DNA of 64,000 nt from Copromyces sp. CBS 386.78 (Eukaryota; Ascomycota; Sordariomycetes; Sordariales; Sordariaceae): contig MU839154.1 in assembly GCA_030685235.1 (NCBI GenBank), positions 163,751 through 227,750 on the forward strand, in the 5' to 3' direction. The first letter of the stretch is position 1. Every line of letters begins with the position of its first letter. This document shows positions 1 through 9,399 of the stretch, one piece after another. The notes beneath the pieces were generated by a model. The model searched no databases, had not been told where the DNA came from, and saw only the letters and a program-made list of their open reading frames with translations. A program made the translations under genes and the position numbers.

Positions 1-1020
1 CTGCAACTTCTGAAGGGTTACTTCGAGTGGAGCAAGCAAGCGTCGCACCCACCCAGAATCGCTCGCCGTGCTCGACCATGCAGGCCGCTGCCACTGGGTC
101 AAGAGAACACCCGCTGCTGGGATATTTTGTAGAGCTGGTGAGGCCGGACATAACATCACGACCCAACAGATGGCCAAGAGATCTTTTAACTGCCAGATCA
201 AAACAGTACATGATCATTGGCATCCGCTAGATAATTGCTCTTTTCAAACTTCAAGCAGGTTCACTCCATGACTTTGCAGCAGGGGAGAGTGGTCCTCTTA
301 TACTAAACGCAGCTGCGATGCGGCTCAGACAAACAAGAAAAGACGAGAAAGAAGTAGCGCGCTAAGCCCAAACTAGTAGACCGCGGTCGTTCCTGCCCTC
401 CCATGCTCACTGCGCCTCTCGCCCGTCTAAGCACTGGTCAAAGATTCCGCTTCTTGCTGCTTTCCCATTGTTGGTCCAAGTGAAATATCGGCGTTGACTC
501 CCCGTCGGCCTACTCCTTCTTGCTCTTCTCTTTTCCTCTTTTTTTCCGTCGAAATCGAATTGAGAGAACACACACGAAGTCACTTCGGCTTCCAACACAG
601 GTGCCCCTGACAGACATCGTCCCCCCTTCGTCTTCGACACTCAACAAGTGTCCAGTGCACAAGCAGCCGTGTTAACCACACTGGTGGACAACCACAAGGC
701 AGTCGTCGCAGCAGTCGAGGAGCATCCCCGTCGCCGTCAAGCAACACGGAGATCTCCCTACTGCCCTGCCGGTACCCCGCCATTCTCAGGAAGTTACCAC
801 AACCCACGGCAAGCAAGCAACCCCATCACTATCGCTTAGCCAACAACAACTTTGATTCAACCAGCTTTCCAGAATCTGGCACACATCCTCACCTCAGAAC
901 CATTATCAAGAAAGCCAATCGACTTGGCCCACGCTGGAGCTGTCACGAGACTTTGCTTACCTCAACTCCGACACATTGTCATCAACGATCATCCCCGATA
1001 CCCCCGAGACTCTGGCTCAA
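1..1020. other. Upstream and 5' leader region of the first gene
   Basis: No protein-coding gene is recognisable here. From about 380 onward the plus strand is rich in C and T with short CAACAA/CAAGCA stretches, which is typical of Neurospora 5' leaders, so much of 600-1020 is probably the untranslated leader of the gene starting at 1021. Short open frames in this stretch start at non-ATG codons or have no protein-like composition. Confidence 0.5.
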
Positions 1021-3414
1021 ATGGCTGGCATGTCTCGAACCAATTCGGCCAACGCCTTCATGGAGGGCTTCTCGGTATGCCAGGCCAACCTCGGCGAGGC
1101 CCTCACCTGGCTCCCTGCCATGGGCACTCCCGAGCTTGACGATATGATCAACGCCTTCATCCCGGGTCCTGCATCCATCAAGGACAAGCGTGCCCACATC
1201 TCCATGGACTTCCTCAGCTACTCGCAGCGCACCGGGTTCAACTTCAAGTTCTACCCCGTCCCCTTGACCTCCTTTGCCTCCGCCAGCACTGCTTCCCCGG
1301 CAAGCTCTTCGCAGTTCGTCGACTCTGGCTACGCATCCAGCTTCAACGTCTCCCCAGTCATCTCCGACTCGAGCGCATGGACCCAGTCCCCGGCCTCTTT
1401 CACTTCCCCAGCCTCCTTCGATGACGCTACCAGGATAGTAAAGGCCACGAAGAAGCCGACTGCTCCTAGCTCTCGCCAGCAGCCCGTCGACTTTGCCAAC
1501 CACCCTGGCATGCGGATCATGACCAAGGATGGCCGAGATGTCACCAACTCTGCCTCCCGGGGATGCAAGACCAAGGAGCAGCGAGACCATGCCCACCTCA
1601 TGCGCATCATCAAGGCTTGCGATGCGTGCCGGAAGAGGAAGGTCCGTTGCGATCCCAGCCACAAGAAGCGGGCTGCCTCGCACACATCTCCCGCCGCGAC
1701 CGAGTCGAAGCCCACCAAGAAGCAGAAGAAGGAGACAGCAGAAGCACCGCCGCCTGCTCCAGTTGTTGTCGAGACCACTCCCGAGTTGCTCATTGCCGAT
1801 AACTTCGAGAACTTTGACGCCGCCGCATTCGCCATGCCCTCTGTTGAAGGAACCGAGAACGTCGATGACCTTTTCTGGAACCAGTACTTCAACTTCGACC
1901 AGGATGCCTTCCCCGACTTTGCTCCTGGCACTTTCGACCAGTTCGCTCCTTCCCAGGAGCTCTTCTACCAGAGCGCCAGCACCTCATCCGCCGCCTCTCC
2001 GTCGCAGGTATTCACTCCGGAGACGCCGGTACATACTCGCCCGTCACCGGCAATTGCCACCGAGCCGGTACTTTCGACGGCCACTCCGGCTCTGCCCTAC
2101 CTAAACCCGGGCGTTCCTCATGGCACCGAGTATGTCGATTTCAACCTCTACTCACCGCCTGCCGACTTCTCTCTCGACGAGGAGCTCCTCGGCCTTGGCC
2201 AGCAACAGTCCTATGCACCTTTCAACGCTGGATACACCGATCAACAATACTTCGGCCATGCCAGCGTCGTTGCCCACAAGACTGAGTCACGCTCCAGTCT
2301 ATCTTTGCCATCCGTATCCTCCAGAGTGATAGCAAATCTTCAACGACTGCCACTGGACGTACATGACGGACTCCGGGGAAGCGGAGACCTGCAGACCTTG
2401 AGCAACGTATCGCCAGCTGTACAGACCCCTGGTCAACTGACTGTACAACAACAGCAACGCCGTCGCCAACGCGCATCAGGCGATGAGAACGGGGTAATCC
2501 TACAGGCATCAGATCATCAACCTGTAGTGATTGACTCGGGAACGCTACCTATTCCAGCTTCCCCAGCCTCGCAACGCCTTGTCTCTCCGACGCTGAATGT
2601 TCAGCATGCACCTCATGACGTAAATCACAACACATCCGTGATGAACGTCGGTAGCACGCACCTACAACAGTCACCAATTGCATCTTCCGCATCTGTGACC
2701 GCCGGTGTACTTGCCACCATCCAACCCGCAACATCTGTTGAACAACAGTCTCGCGCCGAGACGGCATTAAGGCCTCCAAGGTTGAGGTATCCAGCCAAAT
2801 CCAAGAACTCTGTCAATCAACGACAAAAACAAGGACTTGCTGGTCTCCCGGTAGACCTCCTGACAGCCTCCCGAGATGTCAGCAGCTGCGGCATTTGCCA
2901 CAGCTCTGCTGCCTCCAACTCGACTCTCCTGAGGACGACAACGACAGTTCTGTCACGGTCGTCCACAACCACCACCATCCTGCCAGGCCGACGAGAAAGC
3001 GGCGACGGAGAAAGATTCGCGAAGATGGGAGAAAAGCTTGTTTCGAGCTACAGTGCCTCCGCGTCATCTTCCTCTCAATCCTCCTCCTTCCCGCTGGTCG
3101 TGCTTGGTCTCGTCTCTTGTCTCGTGGTAACGGCTTTGCGGTCATACTGCAGTAAGGACAACTTACTCAACACACTGTTCATTGCGAGCATATCATTGTT
3201 CTCACTTTGGCAACAACAATCATCATCATCCCGGTCGTCAGCCCTGAAGACCGACGCCGACACTGACGCCGACACTGACACCGACACCACAAGGTGTTCC
3301 TCATCAGTCCAAGAAGGACTCGTCTCCTCACTCTCCCGACACGCGCAGACGCTTGTTGCGAAGAATTCTTCCCTTGTTCGGATGGTGTCCGGATCACGAT
3401 CAATCATGGTCTAA
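1021..3414 (+). CDS. Conserved fungal protein with half Zn(II)2Cys6 cluster and C-terminal hydrophobic segments
   Basis: Single-exon gene of 797 codons. The ATG at 1021 (CTCAAATGGCT) is the first in frame; the open frame upstream has no ATG. Residues 1-100 are a conserved-looking N-terminal domain (FNFKFYP near residue 76). At residues 200-210 there is C-x2-C-x6-C followed by DPSHKKR, exactly the first half of a fungal Zn2Cys6 DNA-binding cluster (Cys200, Cys203, Cys210). The three cysteines of the second half are absent: the chain runs on into a Lys-rich and then Pro/Ser-rich region. Residues about 285-420 are acidic and aromatic (activation-domain-like). Near residues 690-735 two hydrophobic stretches (SFPLVVLGLVSCLVVTAL and NLLNTLFIASISLFSLW) could span a membrane. 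An Asp-Thr-Ala-Asp microrepeat lies near the C-terminus. I infer a transcription-related regulator; DNA binding by a half cluster is unproven. The part from about residue 430 on is low complexity and could be variable. Confidence 0.8.
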   Translation: MAGMSRTNSANAFMEGFSVCQANLGEALTWLPAMGTPELDDMINAFIPGPASIKDKRAHISMDFLSYSQRTGFNFKFYPVPLTSFASASTASPASSSQFVDSGYASSFNVSPVISDSSAWTQSPASFTSPASFDDATRIVKATKKPTAPSSRQQPVDFANHPGMRIMTKDGRDVTNSASRGCKTKEQRDHAHLMRIIKACDACRKRKVRCDPSHKKRAASHTSPAATESKPTKKQKKETAEAPPPAPVVVETTPELLIADNFENFDAAAFAMPSVEGTENVDDLFWNQYFNFDQDAFPDFAPGTFDQFAPSQELFYQSASTSSAASPSQVFTPETPVHTRPSPAIATEPVLSTATPALPYLNPGVPHGTEYVDFNLYSPPADFSLDEELLGLGQQQSYAPFNAGYTDQQYFGHASVVAHKTESRSSLSLPSVSSRVIANLQRLPLDVHDGLRGSGDLQTLSNVSPAVQTPGQLTVQQQQRRRQRASGDENGVILQASDHQPVVIDSGTLPIPASPASQRLVSPTLNVQHAPHDVNHNTSVMNVGSTHLQQSPIASSASVTAGVLATIQPATSVEQQSRAETALRPPRLRYPAKSKNSVNQRQKQGLAGLPVDLLTASRDVSSCGICHSSAASNSTLLRTTTTVLSRSSTTTTILPGRRESGDGERFAKMGEKLVSSYSASASSSSQSSSFPLVVLGLVSCLVVTALRSYCSKDNLLNTLFIASISLFSLWQQQSSSSRSSALKTDADTDADTDTDTTRCSSSVQEGLVSSLSRHAQTLVAKNSSLVRMVSGSRSIMV

Positions 3415-4558
3415 TTGACTCCGGCCAAGGCTTGGAGTTCGAAACAAAAGATTGAGCTGATCTGATCTTGTCGGATTTGATTGTTGCCAACTGTCAGAGA
3501 TTCTCTTCATGGAATGCAAAAGCATATGATTCAGTTTGTTTTGTTTTCAGTTGTTCAGCGGTGTGCAGCGTTTGCGTTTTTCTTACCACGATACCCCAGA
3601 ACTTTTCTTTTCTGAGCTTGAGACATGTTGTCGTTTTCTTTTGTCTCCGTGTCTCCCATGTGGGGTTTGGAGTGGGAGAGGGCGATGATGCTTTTTCATG
3701 ACGGCTTGCGAAGCGAGTTTGACTTGGGTTGATGGATGTTGGACTGGTGATGAGAAAGCCCTGACGGGGTCGGATGAGATGGGAAAAGAAAAGTGATATC
3801 TTCCTATGTTGGGTTCATTTTCACGGGTGTAGAATAGTAGATAGTATCTGGCAGTGTTGGCTCTCACTCTCCTCGATCTGGGATGACTTACGAAAGTCAT
3901 CAGTCGATTCATCAATACAAGTCGGTCTCCTTTGGAGGCCGTCGTAAATTATACTTTTGCTCTTCCTCTCGTGTAGTGAACTGCCATGTTTGGACATTAT
4001 GTAATATGCTTCGTGAGACTTGCTTCGTCTTTTATGTGACATTTGACATGGACACATCGCAATTCATATGATGCCCATCTTGACACTCTAGAAGGGACAG
4101 GAGACCCAGTCCTGCGGCAATCAAGCCCCATTTATTCCATGGAGTAATGGTTTCTTAAGTACCATCTCGACGAAACATTACCCCATGGGTCCAGCCTATG
4201 AGTCGTTCATGCTGGGTATGACAGCTGTTTATCAAGGCCGTAGTTCTGGCCGTCCAGATAATTCCCCCAAAAAGAAAACACTGGCGAACATCCTACAAAG
4301 GGGGACTGACCCTATTGTCTTGACGGCTGTCAAGCAAGACAAAACTGGACTGACAAAAATCCACGAAAATCCCTTGAATTGATGCTTTCTTCGAGGTATC
4401 GGATTGCCAGTTTTTGTATTGGACTTGAGTGCCGCGGTGTTGCGTGCGGTTCAACTGTTGGACGTTTGCTTGTTGGCGTGAGGCGTGCTCAATGTCTTGT
4501 CACACGACCTGCTGACACCCAATTGCAAAATCAGAGGGGAAACCATAGAGGCCAGCAA

Positions 4559-4564
4559 TATAAA
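4559..4564 (+). promoter_or_regulatory. TATA element of the 5S rRNA gene
   Basis: The sequence TATAAA begins 29 bases before the first base of the 5S rRNA. Neurospora 5S genes are known to need an upstream TATA element at about this position as well as internal control sequences, so the spacing is what is expected of an active copy. Confidence 0.7.
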
Positions 4565-4587
4565 GCGGTTTCTTGGTCCGGTCTAGC

Positions 4588-4707
4588 ACATACGACCACA
4601 GATGGTAGAAAACTCGGGATCCCGTCCGCTCTCCCAATAGATAAGGTACCAATCGCCTGGCTAGTAGTTGGGTCGGTGACGACCAGCGAATCCCAGGTGT
4701 TGTATGT
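4588..4707 (+). rRNA. 5S rRNA: 5S ribosomal RNA, dispersed single copy
   Basis: About 120 bases, starting ACATACGACC and ending GTTGTATGT. The two ends pair over nine bases (helix I, one G-U). GATGGTA pairs with TACC-A-ATC (helix II, one bulged base), and CGCCTGG pairs with CCAGGTG in the third arm. The conserved loop and internal promoter blocks are present: GTCCGCTC, GTAGTTGGGTCGGTGACGACC-like sequence and CAGCGAATCCC. In Neurospora the 5S genes are dispersed singly and unlinked to the large rDNA, transcribed by RNA polymerase III, and fall into several sequence isotypes. Helix II and the third arm differ from the major isotype as I remember it but keep their pairing, so this looks like a functional minor isotype rather than a pseudogene. 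Confidence 0.95.
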
Positions 4708-4708
4708 C

Positions 4709-4725
4709 TTTTTTTTTTTTTTTTT
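4709..4725 (+). terminator. RNA polymerase III T-run terminator of the 5S gene
   Basis: Seventeen consecutive T bases start two bases after the end of the 5S rRNA. Pol III terminates in T runs of four or more, so this is an unusually long but otherwise ordinary terminator. Confidence 0.8.
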
Positions 4726-6492
4726 CATACTTCCCGTCCTCTCTCTCTTTGGTCCTTTCTTTCTAGGTTTGCTTTTTGTCGACTTGGCTCTCAGGCTGTA
4801 GCCGCTGATAAGCTGATAAGGAATCGTTTGACACTCTAAACTGATAAACGCACAGACATGCAATTATGCAAAACAAAAACCCGACACCAGACGAAGGAAA
4901 GTGGAGTCCTTCCATTCAAGGTCTAGCCCCCAACAAAGTCTGCAGCACATGCAAAGGTACAACATGAATAAGGGCGACACAAGTTTGATGTTGGTCCCGT
5001 CGTGGCCACTTTGCTTGTCTGGTTTCGAAACGTTCTTTACCCTTTTCTGTTGCGAAGGAGGATATCTCATCTTTATTTGGCGGCATTGATTGCGGCTCTC
5101 TCTCCCGATTTTTTTTGGGGCGTTTTGTGGCGTATAAGCGCGACATCTACCGACCTGGCCTTTGACTTAGGCGCGGCTTGATAGAAACCGATTCTGAAGT
5201 AAAGGTTGGTTCAGTCCCGTTCGCTTTTTTTTGCAAATTGCTTCCGTTTTCCATTCCCTTTCCCGCCATGCATCCTGCATTCTGCAAAGCAAATACGGAG
5301 ACGTGTTCCTGCAGTGAGTATTGAAGATGGTCTTCTCTACCTATATGGTGCTAGAGTAAACAAGCAGAGGTAGAGAGAGGTCAAATACATCCGGTCAAAG
5401 TGGGCCTTTTCTTGAAACTCAAAAGTTTCTCGCTCACCAATCCTTGTCCTTTCTGTCTCTCATTTTTGCTATGCATGAGTGAGCGCAAAAACAGAACTAA
5501 CAACACCAAACGGCTTGCAGAGTGTTGTCGGCCACACATCACGACTTACTGGACAGGCCAGAGCTGTTCTGTTCTGTTGGTGGCCGCAATTCGCCCGTTT
5601 ACATACTTAATAGGCAGACATACACTTCCACCAAGACGGGACGGAAGGAAAAGTCAGTCGTCCAAAGTTCCCACATCGTTGGCATCACACAGACACCCAT
5701 ACGGCGTCACGAAGTCCGGGCCCGGAACCGCAATATTGGAGATTGGGTTTGACCGACGGGAATCGGAGAGTTTGAAAGGGTTTCCTTACCCGAGAAACCG
5801 AAAGGTGTCCATTCGTTCGTTCATTCGACCAGGTCGCTCCTTCCAGTCGGCAGTCGCTGCACCATCATCGTTCCCAACACACCCAGTCACTTGGCCAAGC
5901 AGCGCCGACTGAGTAGCTGCTGCATTTCCAACAGAACATCCTTTTGCTCTTGCAAAAACAGCCGTCAGAGCAAGCTGAGGTGACAGCCCGCCACTCGTGC
6001 AAACCTGGAAGCAGCGGTATCACTAGCATTACTGCTATTGAGGCAAACTTTGTTGTTTTACGCATCAAGTTGGGACCGGACTATTACCAGATCCGTGGCG
6101 TCACTTGGTGTTCAACAAGTTTACTCTGATCCATCTATCTTTAACGGCCAACATCGTTATTACAAGGAGGAAGGAAACAAAGGCGTTGAGTGGAAACACG
6201 TCAAGAGACAAAGTTGAAGGACTTGCAAGGACCCCTCGGCAGCCGTGACCAAGGGAAAAGACGCAAAGGCAGGAAGGAAGGACTGAAGGAGACTGAGCGT
6301 GCCAATAAGTGGAAGGAACAACTGTTGGGAAGGAAACTTCAGCTTGCGCCTTTGTTATTTTTGGTCAGGCCACTGTCAACGAGGAAGTGGTTTGCTACAG
6401 AAACCTCACTGCAAGGCATAAAACGGAAAGAAAGAAGGTCGATTGCGACTGCAGCCGTTGTTGTTTTGCGATTGCTGCTTCCACCTTCCAGG

Positions 6493-8600
6493 ATGGCATA
6501 TACTTTCCTGGACGCGGTCGCGGCCACTGGCCAGCGCATTTCCGCTTTTTTCCAGACCCTCACCATTTTCCTCCTCGACCATACTCTCCGCCCGGCCTTC
6601 AGTTTGTTCTCAGGCAACTTCAATATCCCTCTGCTCGAGGGGGCCCCACCTCAGCAAACTGCCGCCGGCGAAGAGCAACAAGACCACCCGTCTACCGAAC
6701 TTGACCAATCCCACCAACAACCACCTCAACAACATCAGCTTGACGTCCAATATCAGAATTCTGTCACTACTACCACTCCCGCAATTACGTCTCAATCGAA
6801 ATCCACTGATCAATCTGAAGACGGCTTCATTACCAATTCCAACGCTCTTCCGCAAGCTTCCTTCTTGTCGCTTACGCCCGACCAAGCAAACAGCTCGAAG
6901 CTGCCCGACACGGAACCCGACATGGTCCGCACGTCATCGGCCACGGCCACGCTGGCACCAGAGCAGCAGCCGCTCAAGAAGATTCCCGTTCCCAACGTCG
7001 TTCCCGCCCTACCCCTAGTTGCCCCTGCCAAGGAGAATGAGGCCCCCGTCAAGGCCGGCTCTCCCGTCGCCGCCCCTGCCAGTTCTGAGAACAACCTCAC
7101 CGGGGATTTCGACCGTTTGAGCATTGCGACCGACGTCGCTGCTGTTGCCGCAACCGGTGCCGTCGATTCCAGTAATCGGGTCACTCTGCAACCATCGGAG
7201 ATTCCCCAGGATAACAACACTACACCTGCCGCGGCCGCTGACGGTGCCAATGACGCGGAACCTCGCCAACTCCTCAGGGCCAACGTGCTTCATGGCCACG
7301 GCCCTAGCACTAGTGTCGGTTGGAATATCGTCGACTCGCTTCCCAGGGCCCCGGTCGTCCGCTCCCCCGCTGTTCCTATCAACCATGAGCTCTCGCAGAC
7401 TAGTCAGCTGAAGGAGGGCTTCACTGATAACGTAGCCCAACTCGAAGCGGATCTTGAGACGCCTGAGGAGGCTGCGGAAAGGGCTATGCACGCTGGGTTC
7501 ATGAGGGAGGCTTTGGATATGGTATGTTTCCGTGCTGCTTGACAACCCTCACATGTGTATGTGTATCGGTTACTAAATAAATGCTATTGTAGGCCCGACT
7601 CGCCCTCAAGACCAACGAGACGCCCGTCGGGTGTGTTCTTGTTTACAAGGACCGAGTCATCGCCAGGGGCATGAACGCAACCAACGTCAGCCGCAACGGC
7701 ACTCGGCACGCCGAGCTCATGGCCATTTGCGCTCTGCTGTCCTATTCCGGTGACGATGATCTTGAGCCCAAGAACGCGCAACACCAGTGCAACCACGATG
7801 AGCCTAGTGTATGGGGCGACATCGACCCCCGTGATGGCCACCTCTTCCCCTACGGCCAGAAACTTCACCCCGCTCCCCGCGTCGACCGATCCGTTATTTC
7901 CGAGTGCACCCTTTACGTTACCGTCGAACCCTGCGTCATGTGCGCCTCGCTTCTTCGCCAGCTCCGCATCAAGAAGGTTTACTTTGGTGCCGTCAACGAC
8001 AAGTTTGGTGGAACCGGTGGTGTTTTCCGCATTCACAAGAACTCACCCTTCTCGATGGCTTCCGCCCCTCCGTCGCCTGCGCCCCAGAACGGCAAAGGCA
8101 TCGTGAGACCTGCTTTGGAGCGTCGCCCCGTTTCCGCTCTGAACATCGGCACTGGCGGAGTTGAGGGCCAGGCGCCCGAGGCTGCCAGTGATGAGAACGA
8201 CGAGACAAAGCAGAACGAGACTGTAGGCGAACAGCCTGGCCAGGATACCACATCTCTTTTTGAGCCTGAGCTGCATGGTGATGGTGGTAATGTGGAGCCG
8301 GGCTATGAGGTCGAAGGTGGTTGGGGACGTGATGAGGCCGTCACCTTGCTCAGACAGTTCTATGTGCAAGAGAACGGAAGGGCTCCTGTGCCGAGGAAGA
8401 AGGAGGGCAGAGCGGCGCGCTTGGCGGCCATGATGGAGCGTGATGGCCATGCTGGCGGACCCATGGCTGATGCCCCTGCGGTCGCTAAGCCGGGGGAGAA
8501 TGGGGACGCTGTTGATGGAGACGCGGCGGCACAGGATGGCGAAGAGAAGACCGGCGAGAAGGCGGAGGAGGAGGACTCTGGTAACAGCTCGGAAGCTTGA
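6493..8600 (+). CDS. tad2: tRNA-specific adenosine deaminase catalytic subunit (Tad2-like)
   Basis: Two exons, 6493-7521 and 7593-8600, giving 678 aa. The intron (7522-7592) has GTATGT, TACTAAAT and TAG and joins ALDM to ARLALKTNETPVG in frame. The C-terminal half is a cytidine/deoxycytidylate deaminase fold with the zinc and proton-shuttle motif HAE (His382, Glu384) and PCVMC (Cys457, Cys460). Tad2 with Tad3 converts adenosine 34 to inosine in tRNA anticodons; the heterodimer acts in cytosol and nucleus. The conserved part begins only near residue 315 (ETPEEAAERAMHAGF). The N-terminal 310 residues are Ser/Pro/Ala-rich, beginning with a hydrophobic stretch, and are not part of the usual enzyme of roughly 200-250 aa; a Glu/Ala-rich tail of about 170 residues follows the domain. 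No other ATG upstream is in frame. The long extension could alternatively mean a downstream start or an unrecognised leader feature. Function is confident; the start is less certain. Confidence 0.88.
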
Positions 8601-9399
8601 TCTTGATCCAATGGCTGGATCAAGGTGCTGTCCTGATTTCCTGTAGTTTTGCGAGCAGGAGCTGGATTCTCAAAAAGGAGTGTTTCGAGTATTGATTTGT
8701 GGAGGTATGTCTTATCCCATCCTCTTCACATCTCGTATACTAACTATTGAACCGTAGGTTATATCATCAAGCATGAAGGAGTGGAAGAGGATGCACAGGT
8801 TTACGAAACACTGCATACATAAAAAGCATAATGCATGGAATGGCATAGCACGAGATGTGGTGGGGGAGGCTGTTGTGTTTTTGTATCAATTTTTTGAAAT
8901 TGTAGTGTTTGAGCATTGGTTTGCATGTAGAAGATCGGTATCACGAGACCGTGAGGGCTTCAGGTTATGGGAAAGCCATGGATATGTGAGGAAGCTAAGA
9001 GTGAAAAGGAAAGAAACGGGAAAAAGTTAAGAAGAGATTATGCCTCACGGCTTTATGGAACTTGACCAGTTTACACCACGTTAGTCATGGAGAGATATCA
9101 TGGGCTTGAGGTGAAGGTGGTCTAGAGGCCTTTCTATTTCAAGTGGACGAGGGCTCATCATGGCTGTTGATTATGAGTAGTCTATGAGATTGGGGGATGT
9201 CTATGATAACCTTCTACGTGGCTTTCGACATGCCCATTGAACGTATATATATGCCTGTGATCACCCGAGCTCAGGTCACCACTATCCAACCATCCGTCCC
9301 TTCACATCTCCAGGTCCTCCCCCGCCTCCTGTAGTCACACACTCCCCTCAAATTAGCCCTCGATCTATATATAACCCCCATGTTCCCCTTCCCTCACCC
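8601..9399. other. 3' UTR of the Tad2 gene and convergent intergenic region
   Basis: The stretch lies between two convergent genes. It holds the 3'-UTR intron listed separately. A frame at 8773-9030 does start with ATG, but it has no recognisable domain and sits where the Tad2 3' UTR is expected. Confidence 0.45.
8705..8757 (+). other. Probable intron in the 3' UTR of the Tad2 gene
   Basis: A 53-nt interval has the donor GTATGT, a perfect TACTAAC branch site and the acceptor CCGTAG, with spacing typical of this genome. It starts 104 bases after the Tad2 stop codon. A junction this far beyond a stop codon is the arrangement that triggers exon-junction-dependent nonsense-mediated decay, so the splice may regulate the mRNA. 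It could instead mark a separate short transcript. Confidence 0.6.

Larger units (their letters stand above)
3415..6492. other. Intergenic region containing the 5S rRNA gene; otherwise no gene seen
   Basis: Apart from the 5S rRNA gene and its TATA element at about 4.56-4.73 kb I see nothing coding. The longest frame (5400-5912, +) starts at a GTG, has no protein-like domain and is not supported. 3415-4000 is probably the 3' UTR of the upstream gene, and the region after about 5900 is probably leader sequence for the Tad2 gene at 6493. Confidence 0.5.
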
